From Gammaproteobacteria bacterium (GTDB lineage: Bacteria > Pseudomonadota > Gammaproteobacteria > Poriferisulfidales > GCA-002705445), in contig JABGXU010000007.1 of the NCBI GenBank assembly GCA_018675635.1, forward strand, positions 255,366 to 319,365: a stretch of 64,000 bases of DNA, given 5' to 3'. The translations under genes were made by a program, and so were the position numbers. Each line of letters begins with the position of its first letter. Position 1 is the first letter of the stretch. Positions 33,335-43,895 of the stretch are shown here, piece after piece. The notes under the pieces were generated by a model. The model searched no databases. It was not told the DNA's origin and saw nothing but the letters and a program-made list of their open reading frames with translations.

Positions 33335-36300
33335 TATTAAGAAGGTTTTAATTCTTGGGGCAGGACCAATTGTTATTGGTCAAGCTTGTGAATTTGATTA
33401 TTCTGGAGTGCAAGCCTGTAAAGCTTTAAAAGAAGAAGGTTATTCAGTTGTTCTTGTTAATTCAAATGTTGCAACTATAATGACTGACCCAGAAATGGCA
33501 GACGCAACGTATATTGAGCCAATAAATCATTCTATAGTTGAAAAAATAATTAAAATTGAAAAGCCAGATGCAATATTACCAACTATGGGTGGTCAAACAG
33601 CACTTAATTGCGCTTTAGATTTAGATAGATTAGGTGTTTTAAAAAAATACAATGTTGAAATGATTGGTGCTACAAAAAAGGCAATTGATTTAGCTGAAGA
33701 TAGAGCTCTATTTAAAAATGCAATGTCAGAAATTAATTTAGAAACTGCAAGATCATTTATTGTTGGTGATATTGAAGATGCTTTAATTAAACAAAAGAAA
33801 ATAGGTTTTCCTGTAATAATAAGGCCATCATTTACTCTTGGTGGTAGCGGTGGCGGGATAGCATACAATATAGAAGAGTTTATAGAGATATCAAAAAGAG
33901 GTTTAGATATTTCACCCACTACAGAAATTCTTTTAGAAGAGTCTTTATTAGGATGGAAAGAATACGAAATGGAGGTTGTGAGAGACTCTAATGATAATTG
34001 TATAATAATTTGTTCAATTGAAAATTTTGACCCTATGGGGGTTCATACTGGTGACTCAATAACAGTTGCGCCAGCACAAACTTTGACGGACAAAGAATAT
34101 CAGATTATGAGAAATGCATCTATCGCAATTTTAAGAAAAATAGGTGTAGATACTGGAGGCTCTAATGTTCAATTTGCAGTTAATCCAAAAAATGGAAAAT
34201 TAATTGTCATTGAAATGAATCCAAGAGTTTCAAGATCTTCAGCATTAGCTTCAAAAGCAACAGGTTTTCCTATAGCAAAAATTGCTGCAAAGTTAGCAAT
34301 AGGATATTCTTTAGACGAATTAAAAAATGAAATAACAGCTGGCGCTACGCCAGCATCATTTGAGCCAACAATAGATTATGTGGTAACTAAAATCCCACGT
34401 TTTGCTTTTGAAAAGTTTCCAAAGGCTAACGACAGATTAACTACTCAAATGAAATCAGTTGGAGAAGTGATGTCAATTGGAAGAAATTTTCAAGAATCAT
34501 TGCAAAAAGCATTATCTAGCTTAGAGTTGGATATATATGGTTTAGACTCTATAGATGAATTTAAAGAATTAGATAAATTTAAATTTGATTATGAGTTAAA
34601 GGAGCCTGGCTCAAATAGAATTTTTTATGTGGCTGAAGCATTTAGGAAAGGGTATACAGTTGACCAAGTGAAAAAAATATCAAGTATTGATCCTTGGTTT
34701 TTGGAACAAATATTAAATTTAGTAAAAATTGAAAAAGATATATCCTTAAAAAATATAAATGAAATATCTAAAGAAGATTTATTATTTTATAAGAAAAAAG
34801 GATTTTCTGATATAAGGTTAGCAAAATTAATTAATACAACTGAACATGATGTAAGAAAAAAAAGAGAAAAATATAATATTAGACCAGTTTATAAAAGAGT
34901 AGACACATGCGCTGCTGAGTTTCCAACATCAACTTCTTATTTATATTCCACTTATGAGCAATTTTGCGAAGCCTTGCCCTCAAAAAACAAAAAAATTATT
35001 GTAGTAGGTAGTGGTCCGAATAGAATAGGGCAAGGAATTGAGTTTGATTATTGTTGTGTTCACGCATCAAAGGCAGCCCAAGAATTAGGGTATGAAACAA
35101 TAATGATTAATTGTAACCCAGAAACTGTTTCAACTGATTACGATACCTCTGATAGATTATATTTTGAACCTATAACATTAGAAAGCGTTTTAAACATAGT
35201 TAATATAGAAAAACCTGATGGAGTAATTGTTCAATATGGAGGACAAACTCCTTTAAAATTAGTTAATGATCTATCAAAATATGGTGTTCCAATAATTGGA
35301 ACATCTTCAAAATCAATTGATGCAGCAGAAGATAGAGAGAAATTTAAGAATGTTTTAAAAGATATAAATGTTCTTCAGCCTGCCAATAGTACTGCAAGAA
35401 ATCAAACACAAGCATTAAATGAGGCTGAAAAAATTGGTTACCCAATAATCATAAGACCTTCCTTTGTTTTAGGTGGTAGAGCTATGGAAGTTATATACGA
35501 TTCCGATGAGTTAAAAAAATATATTTCTGAGGCTGTGAAAGTATCTAATGACGCTCCCGTATTAATTGATAAATTTTTAAATGAAGCTGTAGAAATTGAT
35601 GTTGATGCAGTTAGAGATTTTAATGGGGATATTTTTATTGCAGGTATTATGCAACATATAGAAGAAGCTGGAGTTCACTCTGGAGATTCAGCCTGCTCCA
35701 TTCCACCATATTCAATAACCAAGGATGAAATAGAATTAATTAAAAAGAATACTATTAAAATGGCAAATGAATTAGATGTAATTGGATTAATGAATGTTCA
35801 ATTCGCTATAAAAGATAAAAAAATATATGTTATTGAAGTTAATCCAAGAGCATCAAGAACAATACCATTTGTATCTAAATCTATAGGTGTATCTGTAGCA
35901 AAAATTGCTGCGAAATGTATGTTAGGCGTAAGTCTTAAAAAACAAAAAATACCAAAAAATATAAATCATAAATTTTGTTATGTTAAAGAAGTAGTTTTTC
36001 CTTTTTTAAAATTCCCTGGCGTTGATCCAATATTGGGCCCTGAAATGAAATCAACCGGTGAAGTAATGGGTATTGGTAAAAACTTTGCTGAGGCATTTGC
36101 AAAATCCCAAATAGCAACTAATGTTATAATTCCTGAAAAAGGCACAGTATTTATTAGTGTTAAAAAAGAAGATAAAAAGCATGTTATTAAAACAGCTACC
36201 GAACTTATAAATCTAGGTTTTAATTTAATTGCAACTAATGGAACACAGAAATTTTTAAATAAAAAAAATATAGAATGCAAAAGAGTTAATAAAGTTAGAG

Positions 36301-36533
36301 AAGGTAGAACACATATTGTTGATATGATAAAAAGCAATGAAATTGATTTAATTATTAATACAACGCAAAATAAACAAGCTATTAATGATTCTTATTTAAT
36401 AAGAAGAGAAGCACTTCAGTTTGAAGTATGCTATGCAACTACTATAGCTGGCGCTAATGCACTTGTTGGCGCCATTAAATACTCAAAGAACCTAAATGTG
36501 TATAAGTTGCAAGATATTTTTAAACTTGCTTAA
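33318..36533 (+). CDS. carB: Carbamoyl-phosphate synthase large subunit
   Basis: CarB makes carbamoyl phosphate from bicarbonate, ammonia and two ATP. The 1071-residue chain (E. coli 1073) shows the duplicated architecture: two CPSase/ATP-grasp halves, each beginning with an [11 protein letters not shown] or [12 protein letters not shown] loop (about residues 10 and 562) and each with a GGSGGG- or GGRAMEV-type ATP loop. The oligomerisation domain lies between them. A C-terminal methylglyoxal-synthase-like regulatory domain (about 940-1071) contains TNGTQKFL and NTTQNK, which in E. coli binds UMP and ornithine. The start overlaps carA. Confidence 0.97.
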   Translation: MPKRNDIKKVLILGAGPIVIGQACEFDYSGVQACKALKEEGYSVVLVNSNVATIMTDPEMADATYIEPINHSIVEKIIKIEKPDAILPTMGGQTALNCALDLDRLGVLKKYNVEMIGATKKAIDLAEDRALFKNAMSEINLETARSFIVGDIEDALIKQKKIGFPVIIRPSFTLGGSGGGIAYNIEEFIEISKRGLDISPTTEILLEESLLGWKEYEMEVVRDSNDNCIIICSIENFDPMGVHTGDSITVAPAQTLTDKEYQIMRNASIAILRKIGVDTGGSNVQFAVNPKNGKLIVIEMNPRVSRSSALASKATGFPIAKIAAKLAIGYSLDELKNEITAGATPASFEPTIDYVVTKIPRFAFEKFPKANDRLTTQMKSVGEVMSIGRNFQESLQKALSSLELDIYGLDSIDEFKELDKFKFDYELKEPGSNRIFYVAEAFRKGYTVDQVKKISSIDPWFLEQILNLVKIEKDISLKNINEISKEDLLFYKKKGFSDIRLAKLINTTEHDVRKKREKYNIRPVYKRVDTCAAEFPTSTSYLYSTYEQFCEALPSKNKKIIVVGSGPNRIGQGIEFDYCCVHASKAAQELGYETIMINCNPETVSTDYDTSDRLYFEPITLESVLNIVNIEKPDGVIVQYGGQTPLKLVNDLSKYGVPIIGTSSKSIDAAEDREKFKNVLKDINVLQPANSTARNQTQALNEAEKIGYPIIIRPSFVLGGRAMEVIYDSDELKKYISEAVKVSNDAPVLIDKFLNEAVEIDVDAVRDFNGDIFIAGIMQHIEEAGVHSGDSACSIPPYSITKDEIELIKKNTIKMANELDVIGLMNVQFAIKDKKIYVIEVNPRASRTIPFVSKSIGVSVAKIAAKCMLGVSLKKQKIPKNINHKFCYVKEVVFPFLKFPGVDPILGPEMKSTGEVMGIGKNFAEAFAKSQIATNVIIPEKGTVFISVKKEDKKHVIKTATELINLGFNLIATNGTQKFLNKKNIECKRVNKVREGRTHIVDMIKSNEIDLIINTTQNKQAINDSYLIRREALQFEVCYATTIAGANALVGAIKYSKNLNVYKLQDIFKLA

Positions 36534-36560
36534 ACATTATATCAACTTCATAATTAATAA

Positions 36561-37034
36561 ATGGATAAATTCCCTATAACAATTAATGGTGAAAAGGAGT
36601 TACGTAAGGAGCTAGATAACCTTACAAATATTGAGCGCCCAAAAATTATAGAATCTATAGCTGTTGCTAGAGAACATGGTGACCTTAAAGAGAATGCGGA
36701 ATATCATGCAGCTAGAGAGCAGCAAAGTTTTATAGAAGGAAGAATAAAAGATATTAAATTAAAATTATCTAACGCTGAAATTATTGATCCAAAAAAAATT
36801 ACTACAAATAAAGTTGTATTTAGTGCAAAAGTTAAACTTTATGATTTTGAAAAAGAAGCTGAAATTACATACTCGATAGTTGGCGATGATGAAGCGGATA
36901 TTAAAAAAAGTTTAATTTCAATCAATTCACCTATTGCTAGAGCATTAATTAGCAAGGAAGAGGGGGATACTGCGCTTGCTGAGACACCTAGCGGAAAAAA
37001 AGAATTTGAGATTTTAAAAGTATCCTATGAGTAA
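36561..37034 (+). CDS. greA: Transcription elongation factor GreA
   Basis: GreA enters the RNA polymerase secondary channel and stimulates cleavage of backtracked RNA. The 157-residue protein has the N-terminal coiled coil whose tip carries the acidic pair in [20 protein letters not shown] (Asp41 and Glu44 region) and the C-terminal FKBP-like domain ([20 protein letters not shown]). It follows carB by 27 bp, as in most gammaproteobacteria, and overlaps rlmE by 8 nt. The yhbY gene normally lying between greA and rlmE is absent. Confidence 0.96.
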   Translation: MDKFPITINGEKELRKELDNLTNIERPKIIESIAVAREHGDLKENAEYHAAREQQSFIEGRIKDIKLKLSNAEIIDPKKITTNKVVFSAKVKLYDFEKEAEITYSIVGDDEADIKKSLISINSPIARALISKEEGDTALAETPSGKKEFEILKVSYE

Positions 37035-37644
37035 GAAGTCTTCTAAGTGGTACCATTCACATATTAGTGATGAATTTGTTAAACTCGCTAATAAAGAAAA
37101 TTGGCGTTCTCGCGCTGTATTTAAATTAAAAGAGATAGATGAAAAGTATAATCTAATAACACCTAATTCAAATATTTTAGATCTTGGTTCAGCTCCTGGT
37201 GGATGGAGTCAATATGCATCTCAAAAAGATAGTTCTGTTAAGATAACAGCAGTTGATTTACTACCAATGCAAAGTATTGAAAATGTAAATTTTGTACAAT
37301 CAGATATTGAAGATTTTGCTAATAATTTCCTAAAAAAAGATAAATTTGTTAAAATTGACCTTGTAATGTCAGATATTGCCCCTAATATAAGTGGTATAGA
37401 TAGTGCAGATGTTCCAGCAATGTTAAATTTAGCTGATATGGTTGCTGAAATAGCTTTAAATACACTAAATGATTCTGGTAATTTATTAGTTAAATTGTTT
37501 CAGGGAAAAGGTACAGATAATTTTTTGAAAGAAATGAGAGAGTATTTTGAGAAGGTTAAAATTGTGAAGCCAAAAGCATCAAAGTCAAATAGTAGAGAGA
37601 TATATATGTTAGCGTTAAAATTGAAATATAAATCAATAAACTAG
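37027..37644 (+). CDS. rlmE: 23S rRNA (uridine-2552-2'-O) methyltransferase RlmE (RrmJ/FtsJ)
   Basis: RlmE methylates the 2'-O of U2552 in the 23S rRNA A-loop, a late 50S assembly step. The 205-residue protein (E. coli 209) has the SAM-binding motif [14 protein letters not shown] and the K-D-K-E catalytic tetrad: Lys in [12 protein letters not shown], Asp in [11 protein letters not shown], Lys in [10 protein letters not shown] and Glu in SREIYMLAL. It is immediately upstream of ftsH, the conserved rrmJ-ftsH heat-shock pair of E. coli, though no sigma32 box was found here. Confidence 0.96.
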   Translation: MSKKSSKWYHSHISDEFVKLANKENWRSRAVFKLKEIDEKYNLITPNSNILDLGSAPGGWSQYASQKDSSVKITAVDLLPMQSIENVNFVQSDIEDFANNFLKKDKFVKIDLVMSDIAPNISGIDSADVPAMLNLADMVAEIALNTLNDSGNLLVKLFQGKGTDNFLKEMREYFEKVKIVKPKASKSNSREIYMLALKLKYKSIN

Positions 37645-37654
37645 GATTAATAGT

Positions 37655-39571
37655 ATGAATGATATGTTAAAAAATATGTTAGTTTGGGTAGTGATAGCAG
37701 TTGTTATAATGTCAGTCTTTAATAATTTTGCTCCTCAAAAAGAAAGCGCTACAAACCTTTCGTATTCAGAATTTATTAATCAAATTAAAGACGAGCAAAT
37801 TCAAAGTGTATTAATAGAAGCAGATGGCAAAACAATATCTGGAACATATAAAAATGGAACACGTTTTTTAACATATGGTTTAAATGACCCAAAATTAGTT
37901 GATGATCTATTAACTAATAATATTGAAATTCTTACAGAGCCTCCAGCAAAACCATCTTTATTTTTACAAATTTTAATTCAATGGTTCCCAATGTTATTGT
38001 TAATTGGTGTTTGGTTATTTTTTATGAGGCAAATGCAAGGGGGTGCTGGTGGTAAAGGTGCTATGTCATTTGGAAAAAGTAAAGCTAAAATGATGTCAGA
38101 AGATCAAAATAAAGTTACTTTCAATGATGTTGCTGGCATAGAGGAAGCGAAAGAAGAAGTTGAAGAACTAGTTGAGTTTTTAAGGGACCCTGGTAAATTT
38201 CAAAAACTTGGTGGAAAAATTCCAAAAGGCGTTCTTTTGATTGGCGCACCTGGCACTGGAAAAACTTTATTAGCTAGAGCGATTGCAGGAGAAGCAAAGG
38301 TTCCTTTTTTTACTATTTCAGGATCTGACTTTGTTGAAATGTTTGTTGGGGTTGGTGCTTCAAGAGTTAGAGATATGTTTGCTCAAGCTACAAAACATGC
38401 TCCTTGTATTATATTTATTGATGAAATTGATGCAGTTGGAAGACACCGTGGTGCTGGTTTGGGTGGCGGCCATGATGAGAGAGAACAAACACTTAATCAA
38501 CTATTAGTAGAAATGGATGGCTTCGAAGGTCACGAAGGCACAATTGTAATAGCTGCAACAAACAGGCCGGATGTTTTAGATCCAGCTTTACTACGTCCAG
38601 GAAGATTTGATAGGCAAGTTATAGTTCCTCTTCCTGATATAAGGGGTAGAGAACAAATATTAAAAGTTCATATGAAAAAAGTTCCAACAGATGATGATGT
38701 TATTCCTTCTGTTATAGCGAGAGGAACACCCGGATTTTCTGGAGCAGATTTAGCTAATCTTGTTAATGAAGCTGCGTTGTTTTCAGCTAGAGCTAATAAA
38801 AATAAAGTAGATATGATCGAGTTAGAAAAAGCTAAAGATAAAATTATGATGGGTGCAGAAAGAAAATCTATGGTGATGAGTGAAGATGAAAAAAAATTAA
38901 CTGCTTATCACGAATCAGGCCACGCTATAGTAGGTAGATGTGTGCCAGAACATGATCCTGTCCATAAGATCACAATTATTCCTAGAGGCAGAGCTCTTGG
39001 AGTAACTATGTTCCTACCAGAAGACGATAGATATAGTAATAGTAAGCAAAGACTAGAAAGTCAAATATGCACACTATATGGCGGAAGAATTGCCGAAGAA
39101 ATAATTTTTGGAAAGGATAAAGTTACAACTGGCGCGTCAAATGACATTGAAAGAGCTACTGAATTAGCAAAAAATATGGTTACAAAATGGGGTTTGTCAG
39201 AAAAAATGGGACCATTATCTTATTCTGAAGAAGATGGAGAAGTTTTTCTTGGGCATTCAGTTACCCAACATAAAACAATGTCAGATGATACAGCTAATGA
39301 GATAGATAATGAAGTAAGAGTTTTAGTAAATAAATCCTATGCAGTTGCTACAAAAATAATCAAAGATAATATAGATAAACTTCATCTTATGTCGGAGGCT
39401 TTAATGACATATGAAACAATAGAAAGAGAACAAATTGATGATATTATGTTAGGAATAAAACCTCGCCCACCAAAAGACTGGGATGACAAAGATGATAATG
39501 ATAAAACAACTACCGATTCTAAAAAAAATATTAAAGAATCTGGTTTTATTGATCCAGCTAGTTCACACTAA
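37655..39571 (+). CDS. ftsH: ATP-dependent zinc metalloprotease FtsH
   Basis: FtsH is the membrane-bound AAA protease that degrades unassembled membrane proteins, sigma32 and LpxC. The 638-residue protein has two N-terminal transmembrane helices (about 5-24 and 104-123) flanking a small periplasmic domain. The AAA domain has Walker A GAPGTGKT at 197-204, Walker [14 protein letters not shown] and arginine fingers in [13 protein letters not shown]. The zinc protease site is HESGH at 419-423. E. coli FtsH has 644 residues. It follows rlmE by 10 bp and precedes glmM by 8 bp; folP, usually in between, is missing. Confidence 0.97.
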   Translation: MNDMLKNMLVWVVIAVVIMSVFNNFAPQKESATNLSYSEFINQIKDEQIQSVLIEADGKTISGTYKNGTRFLTYGLNDPKLVDDLLTNNIEILTEPPAKPSLFLQILIQWFPMLLLIGVWLFFMRQMQGGAGGKGAMSFGKSKAKMMSEDQNKVTFNDVAGIEEAKEEVEELVEFLRDPGKFQKLGGKIPKGVLLIGAPGTGKTLLARAIAGEAKVPFFTISGSDFVEMFVGVGASRVRDMFAQATKHAPCIIFIDEIDAVGRHRGAGLGGGHDEREQTLNQLLVEMDGFEGHEGTIVIAATNRPDVLDPALLRPGRFDRQVIVPLPDIRGREQILKVHMKKVPTDDDVIPSVIARGTPGFSGADLANLVNEAALFSARANKNKVDMIELEKAKDKIMMGAERKSMVMSEDEKKLTAYHESGHAIVGRCVPEHDPVHKITIIPRGRALGVTMFLPEDDRYSNSKQRLESQICTLYGGRIAEEIIFGKDKVTTGASNDIERATELAKNMVTKWGLSEKMGPLSYSEEDGEVFLGHSVTQHKTMSDDTANEIDNEVRVLVNKSYAVATKIIKDNIDKLHLMSEALMTYETIEREQIDDIMLGIKPRPPKDWDDKDDNDKTTTDSKKNIKESGFIDPASSH

Positions 39572-39579
39572 AAAAATTT

Positions 39580-40923
39580 ATGCCTAGAAAATATTTTGGC
39601 ACCGATGGTATACGCGGTGAAGTAGGGATTGAGCCACTCACAGATCAGTTTTTCATAGTATTAGGCGTAGCTATAGCGAAGTCACTTTTTAAATCATCAA
39701 AACTTAAAAAAAAAATTATCTTTGGTTTAGATACAAGAAAATCTTGTAAGAAAATTATTAATCTAATATCAATAGGTTTAATTTCAGAGGGATGTGAGAT
39801 TCATAGTGCAGGAATAGTCCCCACACCTGCAATTGCATTTTATACTAAACAAAAAAATTATGATTTAGGAATTATGGTAAGCGCATCACATAATTTATAT
39901 AAAGATAATGGTATTAAAATTTTCGATAGAAATGGATTTAAAATTTCTATAGATGATGAGAATCATATAGAAAATTATATTGAGAATATTCAAAATAAAC
40001 ATATTAGATATGAAATATCAGAAACTAACATAAAAAATGTTTCTAGTAATGCACAAACAGAATATATAAATTTTTGTTTAGATTCATTTAAAATAAATAA
40101 TGTAAAAATGAGTTTAACTTTAGATTTAGCTAATGGTGCTAACTATGAATTAGCCCCTAAAATTTTTCAAGAAGCTGGTTTTAATATTAATATATATAAT
40201 AATAAGCCAAATGGTAAAAATATTAATGATAAATGTGGATCAACATATCTTAAAGATTTACCTAATACTGTTAAAAAAGATAATTCAGAGTTTGGAATTT
40301 CAATGGATGGGGATGGAGATCGTATTGTAATAGTAAATTCAGATGGATTAGTTTTAGATGGTGATGATATTCTTTATATAATAATAAAAGGAAGAAAATT
40401 TTTAAATGAAAGTGTAGAAGGTGTTGTAGGGACTACTATGACAAATTGCGCACTAGAGCACTACTTAATAAAAGAAAATATTAATTTTTTAAGAACTAAA
40501 GTCGGCGATAAGTATGTATTAGAAAAAATGTTAACTAATAATTATATTTTAGGTGGAGAAACATCAGGTCATATTCTAATGCTTGACCACTCAACATCTG
40601 GGGACTCAATAATAGCTGCTTTACAATTTTTGTATTATTCTGATATTCTAATTAAAAATAATAAATATGATTTATTAGATAAGTATCCTCAAAAAATTAC
40701 TAATCTATCAATAGATACGGACCTACCAGAAAATATTATTAATATAATTATAAAAGAGGCTAATGAAAAATATTTAAGTAATGAAATGAGAATAGTTATT
40801 AGAAGGTCTGGTACTGAAAGTTGTATAAGAATTATGGTTGAAGCTAAAACAAATGATATCGTTAATAATGCGTCTAATGATATTAAGGAATTTATTAAAG
40901 AAAAAATAAATATATTATTATGA
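39580..40923 (+). CDS. glmM: Phosphoglucosamine mutase
   Basis: GlmM converts glucosamine-6-phosphate to glucosamine-1-phosphate for UDP-GlcNAc, peptidoglycan and LPS. The 447-residue protein (E. coli 445) shows the four phosphohexomutase motifs: FGTDGIRGE at the start, the phosphoserine loop MVSASHN (near Ser101), the metal site DGDGDR and the sugar loop GGETSGH. The C-terminal phosphate loop is RRSGTES. Two usually conserved prolines are replaced (SASHN-Leu rather than SASHN-Pro, SGTE-Ser rather than SGTE-Pro). It overlaps tpiA by 4 nt. Confidence 0.95.
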   Translation: MPRKYFGTDGIRGEVGIEPLTDQFFIVLGVAIAKSLFKSSKLKKKIIFGLDTRKSCKKIINLISIGLISEGCEIHSAGIVPTPAIAFYTKQKNYDLGIMVSASHNLYKDNGIKIFDRNGFKISIDDENHIENYIENIQNKHIRYEISETNIKNVSSNAQTEYINFCLDSFKINNVKMSLTLDLANGANYELAPKIFQEAGFNINIYNNKPNGKNINDKCGSTYLKDLPNTVKKDNSEFGISMDGDGDRIVIVNSDGLVLDGDDILYIIIKGRKFLNESVEGVVGTTMTNCALEHYLIKENINFLRTKVGDKYVLEKMLTNNYILGGETSGHILMLDHSTSGDSIIAALQFLYYSDILIKNNKYDLLDKYPQKITNLSIDTDLPENIINIIIKEANEKYLSNEMRIVIRRSGTESCIRIMVEAKTNDIVNNASNDIKEFIKEKINILL

Positions 40924-41714
40924 AAAAAATTATTGCTGCAAACTGGAAGAATAATGGAGATAAAAAGTTTATAAAAAACTATTTTGAATACTTCTCTAAA
41001 AATTTAAATAATACAAATAAAAATGAAATAATTTTCTTTCCTCCTGATCTTTATATGGATCAAGTTGATAAATACAAAAAACAATCAAATTTTAGGCTGG
41101 GCGGACAAACTTTAAATACTGCTGGATCAGATAGTGATGGATCAGATCTTGTACTAACTAGCGGAACCTCTAGTGAGATGTATATTGATAATGGATGTAG
41201 TTATATTTTAATTGGGCATTCAGAAATTAGGCAATTTTCCAATTTTCTTATAGATGGACCGAAGATGGACCGAGGATTAACCGAAAGCGAAACAATAATC
41301 CTTGCCTTGCAAGGTTCAGATAGTCTCCAAGTGATTTTTTGTGTTGGTGAAAACGAAGACGATAAAAATGCTGGCGATACGCATACTATATTATCTGAGC
41401 AACTTGATGATTTATGTTATTTGAAAGTGAAGCCTAAGAAATTTATTGTTGCTTATGAACCAGTTTGGGCTATTGGAAGTGGAAAAATTCCTACATTAGA
41501 AGATATTTCATTTATTCATAGATTTATTAAGAGTAGTATTTTAGAAAAACTTTCTTCTTTAAAAGAAAAAGATATAATGGTGCTTTATGGTGGAAGCGTT
41601 AATTTAAAAAATGCAAAAGATATTCTTTGCGCACCACATGTTGACGGAGTTTTAATTGGTGGAGCTTCATTAAAAGTAAAAGAATTTACCAGTATTTGTA
41701 ATTTAAAAATTTAA
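40920..41714 (+). CDS. tpiA: Triosephosphate isomerase (divergent loop 3)
   Basis: TpiA interconverts dihydroxyacetone phosphate and glyceraldehyde-3-phosphate in glycolysis and gluconeogenesis. The 264-residue protein keeps the catalytic residues: Lys in ANWKNNG, His in ILIGHSEIR and Glu in VAYEPVWAIGSG (flexible loop 6), plus the phosphate-binding YGGSVN and GVLIGGASL. Two regions diverge: the dimer-interface loop 3, normally GAFTGEIS, reads GSDLVLTSGTSSEM, and the stretch after GHSEIR is a few residues longer than usual. ATG overlaps the glmM stop. It lies in the standard glmM-tpiA-secG order. Confidence 0.93.
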   Translation: MKKIIAANWKNNGDKKFIKNYFEYFSKNLNNTNKNEIIFFPPDLYMDQVDKYKKQSNFRLGGQTLNTAGSDSDGSDLVLTSGTSSEMYIDNGCSYILIGHSEIRQFSNFLIDGPKMDRGLTESETIILALQGSDSLQVIFCVGENEDDKNAGDTHTILSEQLDDLCYLKVKPKKFIVAYEPVWAIGSGKIPTLEDISFIHRFIKSSILEKLSSLKEKDIMVLYGGSVNLKNAKDILCAPHVDGVLIGGASLKVKEFTSICNLKI

Positions 41715-41724
41715 GGACAGTTCT

Positions 41725-42078
41725 ATGATTTATACAATTTTATTAGTTATTGCAGTAGTTTTATCTATATTAATTATTTTTTTTATTTTAATGCAACAAG
41801 GTAAGGGAGATGCTAGTGGTATGTTTGGCGGAGGATCTTCTGCCGCTGTTTTTGGAGCATCAGGAGCAGGAAATTTTATAACAAAGTTAACTACTTTTTT
41901 AGTTGTATTATTTTTTATTAATTGTCTTGCGCTTGCATATATAGCAAAAAATAATGTTGCGCAAAATAGTATTATTATTTCAAATGAAGCATCTGAAGTT
42001 GAAAAAGATAAAAAAAATTCATCAGAAGCTTCTAGCTCGGATATTACTCCTGAAGATGATCTAGTTATTCCAGATTAG
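41725..42078 (+). CDS. secG: Preprotein translocase subunit SecG
   Basis: SecG assists SecYE-SecA protein export across the inner membrane. The 117-residue protein has two transmembrane helices (about 2-23 and 52-72) separated by the conserved cytoplasmic loop MQQGKGDASGMFGGGSSAAVFG. The C-terminal 40 residues are a Ser/Glu/Asp/Lys-rich tail, common but not conserved in SecG. ATG is preceded by AAGGACAG. It is followed 12 bp later by tRNA-Leu(GAG), the position this tRNA also has in E. coli and Pseudomonas. Confidence 0.95.
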   Translation: MIYTILLVIAVVLSILIIFFILMQQGKGDASGMFGGGSSAAVFGASGAGNFITKLTTFLVVLFFINCLALAYIAKNNVAQNSIIISNEASEVEKDKKNSSEASSSDITPEDDLVIPD

Positions 42079-42090
42079 TTCGTATTATTT

Positions 42091-42175
42091 GCCGATGTGG
42101 TGGAATTGGTAGACACGCTATCTTGAGGGGGTAGTGGCGTAAGCCGTGCCGGTTCAACTCCGGCCATCGGCACCA
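42091..42175 (+). tRNA. tRNA-Leu (anticodon GAG)
   Basis: An 85-nt class II tRNA with acceptor GCCGATG/CATCGGC, A73 and encoded CCA. The anticodon stem CTATC/GGTAG closes a loop with the triplet GAG. It has a long variable arm and T-arm CCGGTTCAACTCCGG. It is probably co-transcribed with secG and lies 120 bp before nuoA. Confidence 0.96.
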
Positions 42176-42220
42176 GATAACCTGAACAAATGATAGATAT
42201 AAGTAGAATATATCACCCTA

Positions 42221-42249
42221 TAGCATATATTTTGTATTATTTGTATAAT
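42221..42249 (+). promoter_or_regulatory. Candidate promoter of the nuo operon
   Basis: The 120-bp gap between tRNA-Leu and nuoA contains a perfect TATAAT at 42244-42249, about 47 nt before the ATG. The best -35 at a 17-nt spacing is the weak TAGCAT at 42221-42226. A small inverted repeat (TATGAT 42258-42263, ATCATA 42274-42279) follows in the predicted leader. No recognisable ArcA, FNR or other operator was identified. Confidence 0.4.
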
Positions 42250-42295
42250 TCTACGTATATGATTTCATTTTAGATCATAAAAAATACGAGACAAT

Positions 42296-42655
42296 ATGTT
42301 AAGTAACTATTTTCCAATTTTATTATTTATTATTGTTAGTGCTGCGATAGGTGCATTTCCAATAATATTATCGCGACTAATAAATAAAGGTAAAAATAAT
42401 AATAAAGCTAAAACTTCTGCTTATGAATGTGGTTTTGATAGTTTTGATGACGCTCGTATGAAATTTGATATACGTTATTATCTAGTAGCTATTTTGTTTA
42501 TTATTTTTGATTTAGAGATAGCTTTTTTATTTCCATGGGCGGTAGCATTAGAGTCATTAGGAACTAGCGGTTTAATTACTATGAGTATATTTTTATTAGT
42601 ACTTATAATTGGTTTTATTTATGAATGGAAAAAAGGAGCTTTGGATTGGGACTAA
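42296..42655 (+). CDS. nuoA: NADH-quinone oxidoreductase subunit A
   Basis: A small membrane subunit (119 residues) of complex I with three transmembrane helices (about 3-25, 62-82 and 88-110). The conserved cytoplasmic segment is KTSAYECGFDSFDDARMKFDIRYYLVAILFIIFDLEIAFLFPW, identified by its Y-E-C-G-F-D-S and F-D-L-E core, which lies at the quinone-site interface with NuoD/NuoH. It opens the 14-gene operon, and its stop is 3 bp before nuoB. Confidence 0.96.
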   Translation: MLSNYFPILLFIIVSAAIGAFPIILSRLINKGKNNNKAKTSAYECGFDSFDDARMKFDIRYYLVAILFIIFDLEIAFLFPWAVALESLGTSGLITMSIFLLVLIIGFIYEWKKGALDWD

Positions 42656-42658
42656 GTT

Positions 42659-43144
42659 ATGGATATTGTAGAATCATTAAATAGTAGTAGTAATGGTTAT
42701 GTTACTACATCTTCTAAAGAATTAATTAACTGGGCTAATACAGGCTCAATGTGGCCAATGACATTTGGCTTAGCGTGCTGTGCAGTTGAAATGATGCATG
42801 CAGGCGCATCTAGATATGATCTTGATAGGTTTGGAATGATGTTCAGACCAAGCCCAAGACAATCTGATGTTATGATTGTAGCTGGAACCCTAGTGAATAA
42901 AATGGCTCCTGCTTTAAGAAAAGTTTATGATCAAATGCCAGATCCAAAATGGGTGATTTCTATGGGATCATGCGCAAACGGTGGTGGTTATTATCACTAT
43001 TCTTATTCCGTAGTAAGAGGTTGCGATAGAATAATCCCGGTTGATATTTATGTTCCTGGATGCCCTCCTACTGCTGAAGCGCTTCTTTACGGAATTTTAC
43101 AACTCAAAAATAAAATTCATAATAAAAGTTCTATTAAACGATAA
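42659..43144 (+). CDS. nuoB: NADH-quinone oxidoreductase subunit B
   Basis: The peripheral-arm subunit that binds cluster N2, the last [4Fe-4S] before ubiquinone. The 161-residue protein shows the ligand cysteines: Cys40-Cys41 in LACCAVEMM, Cys105 in GSCANGGG and Cys135 in VPGCPPTAE. The [12 protein letters not shown] segment is typical. NuoB proteins in E. coli are longer at the N-terminus (220), while this length is common in Xanthomonas-like and alphaproteobacterial complexes. Confidence 0.97.
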   Translation: MDIVESLNSSSNGYVTTSSKELINWANTGSMWPMTFGLACCAVEMMHAGASRYDLDRFGMMFRPSPRQSDVMIVAGTLVNKMAPALRKVYDQMPDPKWVISMGSCANGGGYYHYSYSVVRGCDRIIPVDIYVPGCPPTAEALLYGILQLKNKIHNKSSIKR

Positions 43145-43169
43145 AACTTTAAAATATTAGGTATATATA

Positions 43170-43895
43170 GTGAATAAAAGCAAACCAAGTAATGAGTCCT
43201 ATTTAAAAGAAAATAAAATCTTGAGAGATTTGTTTAAAAAACACTTAGATATATACGAATATTATTTTGAAAATAATAGTACCGTAGTTTTTAATCAGGA
43301 TTCATTAATTGAAATAATGACTACATTGCAAAATAATAGTCAGATAAATTTTGAAATACTTATAGATATTATCGCAATTGATTATTCTGATTATGGTATT
43401 AGCGAGTGGAATACTGGTAGCGCACATAATAAGGGATATAGTAGAGGTATTAAAAAAAATAGTAGCGGTAGATATACCTACGAGTCTTCTAAAACAAATA
43501 CCAATCAACCTAAAAAAAGATTCGCAACAATTTATAATCTTTTGTCTATTAGTTCTAATTGCAGAATAAATATAAAATTTTATTGTGACGATGATGATAA
43601 TCCTTCTTTGGCATCTGTAACATCAATCTGGTCATCAGCAGATTGGTATGAGCGAGAAGCTTATGACTTATTAGGTATCGTATTTATTGGTCATCCAGAT
43701 TTAAGAAGATTGTTAACAGATTATGGTTTTATTGGACATCCATTAAGAAAAGATTTTCCTTTAATAGGTAATGTTGAAGTAAATTATGATTTAAATAAAG
43801 AAAGAGTTGTTTACCAGCCTGTTACTATCAAACCAAGAGTGTTAATTCCTAAAGTTATTAGAAATTCCGATGATGGAGACAACGAAGATGCCTGA
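43170..43895 (+). CDS. nuoC: NADH-quinone oxidoreductase subunit C
   Basis: A 30-kDa-type peripheral subunit, not fused to NuoD as it is in E. coli. The 241-residue product starts with GTG. The family core is present: [60 protein letters not shown]. An insertion of about 40 residues ([24 protein letters not shown] onward) lies before the FATIYNLLS strand. As recalled, Xanthomonas NuoC has a similar EWDT...GFSRG insertion, so it is likely ancestral. It overlaps nuoD by 8 nt. Confidence 0.94.
   Translation: MNKSKPSNESYLKENKILRDLFKKHLDIYEYYFENNSTVVFNQDSLIEIMTTLQNNSQINFEILIDIIAIDYSDYGISEWNTGSAHNKGYSRGIKKNSSGRYTYESSKTNTNQPKKRFATIYNLLSISSNCRINIKFYCDDDDNPSLASVTSIWSSADWYEREAYDLLGIVFIGHPDLRRLLTDYGFIGHPLRKDFPLIGNVEVNYDLNKERVVYQPVTIKPRVLIPKVIRNSDDGDNEDA

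Noticed and set aside
35978..36337. A 119-codon open frame on the minus strand inside carB
   Set aside because: It lies wholly opposite a well conserved part of carB, has no ribosome-binding site or recognisable domain, and such antisense frames are common opposite AT-rich coding DNA. Similar antisense frames at 33593-33919, 27826-28209, 30948-31352 and 1570-1803 were rejected for the same reason.
42258..42279. Small hairpin TATGAT/ATCATA in the nuo leader, considered as a riboswitch or attenuator
   Set aside because: It has only a six-pair A-T-rich stem, with no T-tract and no known aptamer features.
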